DNA of 20,130 nt from NCBI GenBank assembly GCA_947501315.1, contig CANMXH010000011.1, positions 1-20,130 of the forward strand. Reading direction: 5' to 3'. The stretch is from Caulobacteraceae bacterium (GTDB lineage Bacteria; Pseudomonadota; Alphaproteobacteria; Caulobacterales; Caulobacteraceae). The notes beneath the pieces were generated by a model. The model saw only the letters and a program-made list of their open reading frames with translations, had not been told where the DNA came from and made no database searches. The position numbers and the translations under genes were made by a program. The number at the start of each line of letters is the position of its first letter. Within the stretch, counting starts at the first letter, position 1. Of the stretch, positions 14,439 to 20,130 are shown piece after piece.

Positions 14439-15206
14439 ATGCGGTTCAGGGACAGAGTGGCCATTGTCACGGGAGCAGGCGACGGCATAGGAAAGGTAAC
14501 CGCAGTCTTGCTGGCAGCCCAGGGCGCTGTTGTTGCGGTCAATGACCTCGATCCTGCTGCCGGTGAAGGCACGGTCGATGCGATCCGGGCGGGCGGCGGC
14601 CAGGCCTTCGCCATCCCGGGCGATGCTGCTGATGAGGCTGTGGTGAAGCACAGCGTGGCCGAGGTCATGCGAGTCCATGGTCGGATCGATGTCCTGATTA
14701 ACAACGCGGGTATATCCGTTGTGGCGCCGGCCGAGGACTTCGTCGCCTGGGACCGGGTCCTGCGGACCAATCTGTATTCGCAGTTCTTCTGGTCCAAGGC
14801 TGCCGCGAATGCCGCCATGATTCCTGTGGGCCATGGCGCGATCGTGAATGTGGCCTCAATCGCAGGGTTGGCGGCTGTGCCGAACCAGATTGGCTATGTG
14901 GTGTCCAAACACGGCGTTGTCGGCCTGACCCGGTCGTTGGCGGTCGAATGGGGTCGCCACGGCATCCGCGTAAACTGCGTCTGCCCCGGCATTACCGCGA
15001 CCGACATGACGACCGGTCCTACGGGAATGGACCCCGAGCGGCTGAAGGCCCGTGTACAGCGCGTCCCGCTCGGCCGGATGGGCACCGCTGCCGAACAGGC
15101 AGACACCATCGCCTTCCTGGCGTCGGACGAGGCCTCTTATCTTTCAGGCCTGATCATGAACAACGACGGTGGCCAACTGGCGCTGCATTCGGGCGTCATG
15201 GTTTGA
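14439..15206 (+). CDS. Short-chain dehydrogenase/reductase SDR6
   Basis: A 255-aa classical SDR of the FabG-like, quinone-type group: GAGDGIG at 12-18, D36-L-D38 after strand 2 (NAD(H) preference), NNAG at 88-91, N111, S140 and Y153-V-V-S-K157, with the C-terminal LIMNNDGG motif. The ATG at 14439 is chosen from several in-frame ATGs because GAGAGG lies eight bases before it and the N-terminus then matches the family; the same frame is open far upstream inside the permease gene, but that part does not resemble a protein. It is probably co-transcribed with the permease. It is the last accessory gene before the tRNA. Confidence 0.9.
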   Translation: MRFRDRVAIVTGAGDGIGKVTAVLLAAQGAVVAVNDLDPAAGEGTVDAIRAGGGQAFAIPGDAADEAVVKHSVAEVMRVHGRIDVLINNAGISVVAPAEDFVAWDRVLRTNLYSQFFWSKAAANAAMIPVGHGAIVNVASIAGLAAVPNQIGYVVSKHGVVGLTRSLAVEWGRHGIRVNCVCPGITATDMTTGPTGMDPERLKARVQRVPLGRMGTAAEQADTIAFLASDEASYLSGLIMNNDGGQLALHSGVMV

Positions 15207-15270
15207 GGAGGCCGACCAGAGCTTGGCGGTGCTGTCGTACGGGGGTTTGCCGGCGAATAGTCCCGACGTT

Positions 15271-15292
15271 CCGGGCCCTTGAGGGGCCGCGG
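15271..15292. terminator. Possible hairpin between convergent SDR6 and tRNA-Ser
   Basis: GGCCC (15274-15278) and GGGCC (15284-15288) form a stem with a TTGAG loop, extended by CCG and CGG around one bulged G. There is no T-run on either side, so it is at best a weak or factor-assisted terminator serving transcripts arriving from both directions. Confidence 0.3.
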
Positions 15293-15321
15293 TCAGATCG
15301 GAGCACTGTTCCGGGGGTGAG

Positions 15322-15411
15322 TGGCGGACAGGGTGGGATTCGAACCCACGGTAGGCTTTCACCTACGGCGGTTTTCAAGACCGCTGCCTTAAACCACTCG
15401 GCCACCTGTCC
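15322..15411 (-). tRNA. tRNA-Ser, anticodon UGA
   Basis: Complete 90-nt gene including the encoded 3' CCA. The acceptor stem GGACAGG pairs perfectly with CCTGTCC, the discriminator base is G as in bacterial tRNA-Ser, and the anticodon arm GCGGT-CTTGAAA-ACCGC gives UGA. A long variable arm (GTAGG, loop, CCTAC) confirms the class II serine type, and the T-arm reads GTGGG-TTCGAAT-CCCAC. It decodes UCA and related serine codons. Its 3' end points left toward the catabolic cluster; its 5' end is divergent from rlpA. Confidence 0.97.
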
Positions 15412-15507
15412 GTGTTCCTCGAGCGGACTGGCCGCATAGCGCCAAACGGGGCGTTAACCAAAGGGGAAATGTCTTTGGCCATGCTGAAATCCTTCAGGGG
15501 CGTGGCC

Positions 15508-16302
15508 ATGGCGGGACATCTTCACAGGAAAGCGCTTCGAGCCGGCCTGGTGGCCGCGCTGTTGTCGCTGGTGGCGGCCTGCGCCAGTGGGGCCCGGCCC
15601 GACGCGCCGCGCCTGCCCGTCGTCACGGATCCGGCCCCCATCGTTTCCGGGACCATGCGCCCCTATCAGATACGCGGTCGCTGGTACCAGCCGGCCGAGC
15701 AACCGGGCTATGACGAGACCGGCCTGGCCTCCTGGTACGGAGAACAGTTCAATGGGCGGCCCACGGCGACCGGCGAGCGGTTCGACATGCATGCCCTGAC
15801 GGCGGCTCACAAGACCCTGCCGCTGCCGGGTCTCGTCGAGGTGACCAACCTCGCCAACGGGCGCCGGATCGTGGTGCGGGTCAATGACCGCGGGCCCTTT
15901 GTCGACAACCGCATCATCGACCTGTCGCGCGGTTCGGCGGAGGCGCTGGGCCTTTTGCAGGCGGGTGTGGGCGAGGTTCGGGTCCGGTATCTGGGCCGGG
16001 CACCCCGGACGGGCGGGGGAACGACCCTCCAGTACGCCGCCGCTGAAGGTGCAAGCCCCCGAAGCCCGGCAACACCCAGTCGCGGAGAATACTGGGTTCA
16101 GGCGGGTAGCTATTCGGACCGGCACGCCGCCCGGCGGGTCGCCGAAGAACTGGGTGCCCGGGCGACCGTCGACGGCGGCCGAAACGATGGCCTGTTCCGG
16201 GTCCTGGTCGGTCCCTGGCCCGATCCCAATGCCGCCGAGCGTTCGCGCCAGGCCGTAATCGCGCGCGGATACGCCGACGCCCTGTTGATATCGGCGCGCT
16301 GA
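15508..16302 (+). CDS. rlpA: RlpA septal lytic transglycosylase lipoprotein
   Basis: A 264-aa outer-membrane-directed lipoprotein that cleaves denuded peptidoglycan strands at the division septum. The N-terminus is a lipoprotein signal with a lipobox at V22-A-A-C25. The RlpA double-psi beta-barrel runs about 72-162 (GLASWYGEQFNGRPTATGE to VRVRYLG). E90, D93 and H101 have the same spacing as E120, D123 and H131 described for Pseudomonas RlpA, so it is probably catalytically active. A linker leads to a C-terminal SPOR domain (193-262, YWVQAGSY to ADALLIS) that binds septal glycan. The ATG at 15508 has AGGGG seven bases upstream and gives a compact signal peptide; an ATG at 15481 is an alternative. 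It lies 37 bp before tmk. Confidence 0.92.
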   Translation: MAGHLHRKALRAGLVAALLSLVAACASGARPDAPRLPVVTDPAPIVSGTMRPYQIRGRWYQPAEQPGYDETGLASWYGEQFNGRPTATGERFDMHALTAAHKTLPLPGLVEVTNLANGRRIVVRVNDRGPFVDNRIIDLSRGSAEALGLLQAGVGEVRVRYLGRAPRTGGGTTLQYAAAEGASPRSPATPSRGEYWVQAGSYSDRHAARRVAEELGARATVDGGRNDGLFRVLVGPWPDPNAAERSRQAVIARGYADALLISAR

Positions 16303-16339
16303 GGCTTGCGTCCCTGCCTGCCGTCGCCATTGTGCGCCG

Positions 16340-16966
16340 GTGACCCAGGGCAGATTCATCACTTTCGAAGGCGGGGAGGGGACCGGCAAGTCCACCCAGG
16401 TCCTGCGCCTGCTCGAGCGGCTGCGCGCGCGTGATCTGGAGGTCGTCCAGACCCGCGAGCCCGGCGGCTCACCGGGTGCCGAGGATATCCGCGCCATCGC
16501 CCTGAACGGGGACGCCGGCCGCTGGTCACCTGTGACCGAGACCCTGCTGATGTTCGCCGCCCGATCCGACCATCTGGAACGCACCATCCGCCCGGCGCTG
16601 GAGGCGGGCCGCTGGGTGGTCTGCGACCGTTTCGCCGATTCCAGCCGGGCCTACCAGGGCGTTGGGGGCGGGACCTCCGCGGCCTTCATTGAATCGCTGG
16701 ACGCCGCCATTGTCGGGACGACCCAGCCGGACCTGACCCTGATCTTTGACCTGCCGGTCGAGGTCGGGCTGCAGCGGGCCTTCGGTCGCGGCCTGTTTGA
16801 GACCCGGTTCGAGTCCAAGGGGATGGAATTTCACGAACGTCTGCGGCGCGGCTTTCTCGACATCGCGGCCCGTTACCCGGAGCGCTGCGTCATCATCGAT
16901 GCGGACGGCGATCAGGATACGGTCGCCGGCCGGGTCTGGGCCGCGGTCGAGGCTCGACTGCTGTGA
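16340..16966 (+). CDS. tmk: Thymidylate kinase
   Basis: A 208-aa dTMP kinase that makes dTDP for DNA synthesis. The P-loop GGEGTGKST is at 11-19, the REPGG motif at 39-43, the DRFADSS motif with D96-R97, and an Arg-containing lid region around 150-170. Length is normal. The start is GTG; no ATG fits near the conserved N-terminus. Its stop overlaps the holB start in GTGA. In many alphaproteobacteria a D-Ala-D-Ala carboxypeptidase gene (dacC) lies between rlpA and tmk; it is absent here. Confidence 0.96.
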   Translation: MTQGRFITFEGGEGTGKSTQVLRLLERLRARDLEVVQTREPGGSPGAEDIRAIALNGDAGRWSPVTETLLMFAARSDHLERTIRPALEAGRWVVCDRFADSSRAYQGVGGGTSAAFIESLDAAIVGTTQPDLTLIFDLPVEVGLQRAFGRGLFETRFESKGMEFHERLRRGFLDIAARYPERCVIIDADGDQDTVAGRVWAAVEARLL

Positions 16967-17958
16967 GTGAGCATGCCCGGGATCGCTTTGACCTGGTCCC
17001 CGATGCGGCGGCGGAGCTCGCCTTTCTGGACGCCTTCGGCAAGGACCGGCTGCACCACGCCTGGCTGCTGTGTGGCCCGGAGGGGTCGGGCAAGGCGAGC
17101 TTAGCCTTTCGGGCCGCGCGCCGTCTGCTGGGGGCCGCCCCCGATGCCTCCCGCGGGCCTCTGGGGACCAGCCCGGACGATCCGGTCGCGCGACTGGTGA
17201 CCGCCCGGTCCCACCCCGATCTGCTGGTGCTGGAGCGCGCCGTCGAGGGCGGCAAGACGAAGAAGTCGATCTCGGTCGACCAGGCGCGTGAACTGCCGGA
17301 GTTCTTCTCCAAGAGCCCGTCGCAGGCGCGCTATCGCGTCGCCATTATCGATGCCGCCGATGACCTGAACCTCAATGCTGCCAATGCCTTGCTCAAGGTT
17401 CTCGAGGAACCGCCCGAGCGGGGTGTGCTGTTCCTCGTCACCCATGCGCCGGGGCGGTTGCTGGCCACGATCCGGTCCCGTTGCCGCCGACTGGCCTTTC
17501 CGGTCTGGCCGCTGCATGCGCTGGAAGAACTGGTCCGCAACCGGACCGGTGTAAGCTCGGCCGAGGCGGCGCGGATCGCGGGCATGGCGGGCGGCTCGCC
17601 GGGCCGGGCCCTCGCCCTGGCCTCCGGCGCCACCCTTGAGGCTGACCAGCTGGCCCAGGCCTGGGTCTCGGCCCCGGTCGTCGATCGCGCCGAAGCGCTG
17701 GCAGTCGCCGACAGGTTCCGCGGCCCGGAGGGGCAGGACCGGTTCGAGACCCTGATGGACCGGCTCTCGGCGGCCGTGAGGGTGCGTGCGCTGGAGGAGG
17801 GGGCCCAGGGGTCAGGAAGTGGCGGCGCGCGCTGGGCCGAACTGTGGTCGCGGCTGTCCGAACTGCCGGACCGGACCGCCGCCATAAATCTGGACCGGGG
17901 CGATGTGCTCGCCGGTGCCCTGGCTGACCTGCAGCGCGTCAAGGCGGGTGGCGGATGA
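16963..17958 (+). CDS. holB: DNA polymerase III delta' subunit
   Basis: A 331-aa clamp-loader subunit. Near the N-terminus are the LHHAWLLCGPEGSGKAS segment (30-46) with a P-loop-like motif, then the diagnostic NAANALLKVLEEPP (138-151), and the SRC sensor motif at 172-174. The zinc-binding Cys cluster seen in enterobacterial delta' is not evident. The start is GTG overlapping the tmk stop by four bases, and the stop overlaps the tatD start by four. The tmk-holB-tatD order is widely kept in bacteria and supports the calls. Confidence 0.95.
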   Translation: MSEHARDRFDLVPDAAAELAFLDAFGKDRLHHAWLLCGPEGSGKASLAFRAARRLLGAAPDASRGPLGTSPDDPVARLVTARSHPDLLVLERAVEGGKTKKSISVDQARELPEFFSKSPSQARYRVAIIDAADDLNLNAANALLKVLEEPPERGVLFLVTHAPGRLLATIRSRCRRLAFPVWPLHALEELVRNRTGVSSAEAARIAGMAGGSPGRALALASGATLEADQLAQAWVSAPVVDRAEALAVADRFRGPEGQDRFETLMDRLSAAVRVRALEEGAQGSGSGGARWAELWSRLSELPDRTAAINLDRGDVLAGALADLQRVKAGGG

Positions 17959-18743
17959 TCATCGACAGCCACGTCAATCTCCATGCTCCCCAGTTTGATG
18001 AGGACCGCGATGCCGTCATGGCCCGCGCCCGTGAGGCCGGCGTCCAGCTGATGGTCGAGATCTCTGACAAGCTGTCGACCTTCGAGGCCACCCATGGTCT
18101 GGCCATGGCGCATGACGACATCTGGTGCACGGTCGGGGCCCATCCGCACGAGGCGAAGGATCACATCGATCTGACTGCCGACCGGCTGATTGAACTGGCC
18201 GGACGGCCCCGGGTCGTGGGCATCGGCGAATGCGGGCTGGATTTTCACTACGACCTCAGCCCGCGCGATGTGCAGGCGACGGTGTTCCGGACCCATATCC
18301 ATGCGGCACGGCGGACCGGCCTGCCGCTGGTGGTGCACACCCGCGAGGCGGACGATGTCATGGCGGGCATTCTGGCCGAGGAACAGGCGGACGGCCCGTT
18401 CCGGTTCCTGATGCACTGCTACACCAGTGGCCCGGAACTGGCAGAAAAAACAGCAGAAATGGGGGCGTGGTTTTCCGTGTCGGGCATCGCCACCTTCAAG
18501 GCGGCCAATGAGGTCCGGGAGCTTGTGGCCGGCATGCCGGCGGACCGGATCATCGTCGAGACGGACTGCCCCTATCTGGCCCCCATGCCGCACCGGGGGC
18601 GGCGCAATGAGCCGGCCTTTGTGGTTCATGTGCTGGACAAGCTGGCAGAGATCCGCGGCTGGAGCCGGGACGAGGCCGATGTGCGGACAACCGACGCCTT
18701 CTTCGCCCTGTTTGATCGAATTCCGCGGCCGGGCGGCACATGA
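17955..18743 (+). CDS. tatD: TatD-family metal-dependent hydrolase
   Basis: A 262-aa TIM-barrel hydrolase of the TatD/YcfH family, members of which are metal-dependent deoxyribonucleases. E92 (GECGLDFHYD), H128 (VVHTRE), H154 (MHCYTSG) and D204 (ETDCPYLAP) are the expected ligands. The N-terminal HxH motif is altered: DSHVNLH has H6 but N8 in place of the second His; H10 lies close and might substitute. Everything else is well kept and the gene sits in its usual operon between holB and an MBL-fold gene, so it is functional in some form. It could equally be annotated as a general TatD-like hydrolase (ycfH-type). Confidence 0.93.
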   Translation: MIIDSHVNLHAPQFDEDRDAVMARAREAGVQLMVEISDKLSTFEATHGLAMAHDDIWCTVGAHPHEAKDHIDLTADRLIELAGRPRVVGIGECGLDFHYDLSPRDVQATVFRTHIHAARRTGLPLVVHTREADDVMAGILAEEQADGPFRFLMHCYTSGPELAEKTAEMGAWFSVSGIATFKAANEVRELVAGMPADRIIVETDCPYLAPMPHRGRRNEPAFVVHVLDKLAEIRGWSRDEADVRTTDAFFALFDRIPRPGGT

Positions 18744-19549
18744 GCGGGTCCGCCGAACTGGAGGTCGTGATCCTGGGCTGCGGCTCGTCCGGCGGTGTGC
18801 CGCGCGGCGACGGGGACTGGGGCGACTGCGATCCGGCCGAGCCGAAGAATTTCCGCACCCGCTGTTCGCTGCTGCTGCGCCGGCACGGGCCGGAGGGGGT
18901 GACCAGTGTGCTGATCGACACCTCGCCGGACCTGCGCGCCCAGATGCTGGCGGCGAACGTCCGGCATGTCGATGCGGTGCTCTACACCCACGACCACGCC
19001 GATCAGGTGCACGGGATCGATGATCTTCGGGTCTTCGCCATGCGCAGGCGGCAGCGCATACCGGCCTGGATGGATGGGGCGACCCGGGATGCCCTGATTG
19101 GGCGGTTTCCCTATATATTCAAGAGTCAGGAAGGCTATCCGGCTATTCTGGATGAGATGGCGATCCCGCCGCACGGGCAGCCGTGGACGGTCGGCGGCGC
19201 GGGTGGCACCGTGCCGGTCGTGACCTTCGACCAGGCCCATGGGCCGATCCGTTCGGTGGGCTATCGCATCGGGCCGGTGGCCTATTCCAGCGATGTGTCC
19301 GACCTCGATGCGGCGGCGATCGAGGCGGTGCGGGGCTGTGAACTCTGGATCGTCGACGCCCTGCGCTGGACCCCGCATCCGACCCACGCCCATGTCGACA
19401 AGACCCTCGACTGGATTGCCCGGTCCGGGGTTAAGCGGGCCGTGCTGACCAATCTGCACCTCGATCTGGACTACAATGCCCTGAAGGCTGCTGTGCCCGC
19501 CAACGTCGATGTCGCCTTTGACGGCTGGACGGCGCGGCTCTCGCTTTAG
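18740..19549 (+). CDS. MBL-fold metallo-hydrolase, PhnP-like
   Basis: A 269-aa metallo-beta-lactamase-fold protein resembling PhnP and phosphoribosyl cyclic phosphodiesterases. It starts with ILGCGSSGGVP (11-21) and the NFRTRCS segment, and has the metal motif T83-H84-D-H86-A-D88-Q89: the usual HxHxDH has Gln for the last His. The following GIDDLR is typical of this branch, as are the later DQAHGPIRS and YSSDVSDL segments. No phn genes are nearby, so a role in phosphonate breakdown is not indicated; its consistent neighbour tatD suggests a housekeeping phosphodiesterase role. ATG overlaps the tatD stop by four bases. Confidence 0.9.
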   Translation: MSGSAELEVVILGCGSSGGVPRGDGDWGDCDPAEPKNFRTRCSLLLRRHGPEGVTSVLIDTSPDLRAQMLAANVRHVDAVLYTHDHADQVHGIDDLRVFAMRRRQRIPAWMDGATRDALIGRFPYIFKSQEGYPAILDEMAIPPHGQPWTVGGAGGTVPVVTFDQAHGPIRSVGYRIGPVAYSSDVSDLDAAAIEAVRGCELWIVDALRWTPHPTHAHVDKTLDWIARSGVKRAVLTNLHLDLDYNALKAAVPANVDVAFDGWTARLSL

Positions 19550-19567
19550 ACCCGGAGCGCCCGACTG

Positions 19568-20130
19568 ATGAAACGCCTCCTGACCCTCGCCTGCAGCCTT
19601 GCCGCCCTGATGCTGGCCTCGCCGGCCGCGGCCCAGCCCGTGCCGGTGGAGGGCGACTTCACCGCCCCCGCCTTCACCCTGATATCCGGCCGGTCGCTGC
19701 CGGAACTTCGGATGCATTATCGGACCCTGGGCCAGCCAAGGCGGGGTGCCGACGGTCGGGTCGAGAACGCGGTCCTGCTGCTGCACGGCACCGGCGGGAC
19801 GGGCGCCCAGTTCCTCTCGCCGCAGTTCGCGGGTGAACTGTTCGGGCCCGGCCAGCCGCTCGATACGGCGCGCTACTACATCATCATGCCCGACAATCTC
19901 GGCCATGGCGGCTCTTCGAAACCGTCTGACGGACAGCGGGCGCGGTTCCCGGAATATGGCTATGCCGACATGGTCGAGGCGCAGCGGCGGTTGCTGGTCG
20001 AGGGGCTGGGCGTGGACCGGGTCCGGCTGATGCTCGGCACCTCGATGGGCTGTATGCACATCTTCGTCTGGGCGGAAACGCATCCCGATTTCGCCGATGC
20101 CATGATGCCCATGGCCTGCCAGCCGACGGC
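19568..20130 (+). CDS. Exported MetX-like alpha/beta hydrolase, 3' part outside window
   Basis: The first 187 codons of an alpha/beta-hydrolase-fold protein; the frame runs off the right edge. A clear signal peptide (MKRLLTLACSLAALMLA, cleavage likely after A22 at AAA-Q) sends it to the periplasm. LLLHGTGGTG (71-80) is the oxyanion-hole strand and G157-T-S159-M-G161 is the nucleophile elbow with S159. The segment pattern (MPDNLGHGGSSKPSDG, FPEYGYADMVEAQ) resembles homoserine acetyltransferase-like hydrolases, but the export signal argues against methionine biosynthesis. GGAG lies ten bases before the ATG, 18 bp after the preceding stop. Confidence 0.9.
   Translation, partial: MKRLLTLACSLAALMLASPAAAQPVPVEGDFTAPAFTLISGRSLPELRMHYRTLGQPRRGADGRVENAVLLLHGTGGTGAQFLSPQFAGELFGPGQPLDTARYYIIMPDNLGHGGSSKPSDGQRARFPEYGYADMVEAQRRLLVEGLGVDRVRLMLGTSMGCMHIFVWAETHPDFADAMMPMACQPT

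Noticed and set aside
15454..16587. 377-codon minus-strand frame over rlpA and tmk
   Set aside because: Antisense to two unmistakable conserved genes.
17331..18629. 432-codon minus-strand frame across holB and tatD
   Set aside because: Antisense to two conserved genes with correct motifs and overlaps; low-complexity Arg/Ser-rich translation.
18626..20083. 485-codon open frame on the minus strand across the MBL-fold and alpha/beta-hydrolase genes
   Set aside because: Shadow frame in GC-rich DNA; the plus strand has two clear families there, and the translation shows no recognisable motif.
1..20130. CRISPR array, insertion sequences, transposase or integrase genes, phage genes
   Set aside because: No regularly spaced direct repeats, terminal inverted repeats or matching proteins were seen on either strand.

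Overview
The window looks like the chromosome of a GC-rich alphaproteobacterium, most likely in or near Caulobacterales. The basis is the right-hand block (rlpA, tmk, holB, tatD, a PhnP-like metallo-beta-lactamase-fold gene), a gene set and order typical of that class, together with the GC-rich codon use. No marker gene fixes the genus, so this placement is inference.

Left and centre (1 to about 15210): an accessory catabolic cluster for a cyclic, probably aromatic, compound. A Rieske ring-hydroxylating dioxygenase is read leftward (alpha subunit complete, beta subunit cut by the window edge). A single-cluster ferredoxin is read rightward from the same 148-bp divergent control region. It leads a tightly coupled rightward operon: ferredoxin, GPH/MelB-type permease, SDR1, two-domain extradiol (VOC) dioxygenase, SDR2, SDR3, SDR4. 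Then come a leftward SDR5 with a degenerate active site, a divergent TetR regulator, a leftward operon (amidohydrolase, HIT-like protein, fumarylacetoacetate-hydrolase-family protein), a second paralogous amidohydrolase, and a rightward pair (CynX/NimT-type permease, SDR6). A consistent reading is: uptake, ring dihydroxylation, dehydrogenation of cis-diol or alcohol groups by SDRs, extradiol ring cleavage, then processing of the ring-cleavage product by the amidohydrolases and the FAH-family protein. The substrate cannot be read from the sequence. No ferredoxin reductase and no alpha/beta-hydrolase-type meta-cleavage hydrolase is present in the accessory part.

Boundary (about 15210 to 15507): a complete tRNA-Ser(UGA) gene on the minus strand separates accessory from housekeeping DNA. 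Its 3' end faces the catabolic cluster, the geometry expected of a genomic-island attachment site, but no integrase or repeated tRNA end was seen.

Right (15508 to 20130): housekeeping genes, all rightward: RlpA septal lytic transglycosylase lipoprotein, thymidylate kinase, DNA polymerase III delta' subunit, TatD-family hydrolase, MBL-fold hydrolase, and the start of an exported MetX-like alpha/beta hydrolase. Four-base stop/start overlaps link tmk-holB-tatD-MBL.

The most unusual points are several enzymes whose key residues differ from their family norm (SDR1, SDR5, both amidohydrolases, the HIT protein, the ferredoxin, TatD) and a 12-base word shared by two separate divergent control regions of the catabolic cluster. 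No CRISPR array, insertion sequence or phage gene was found.
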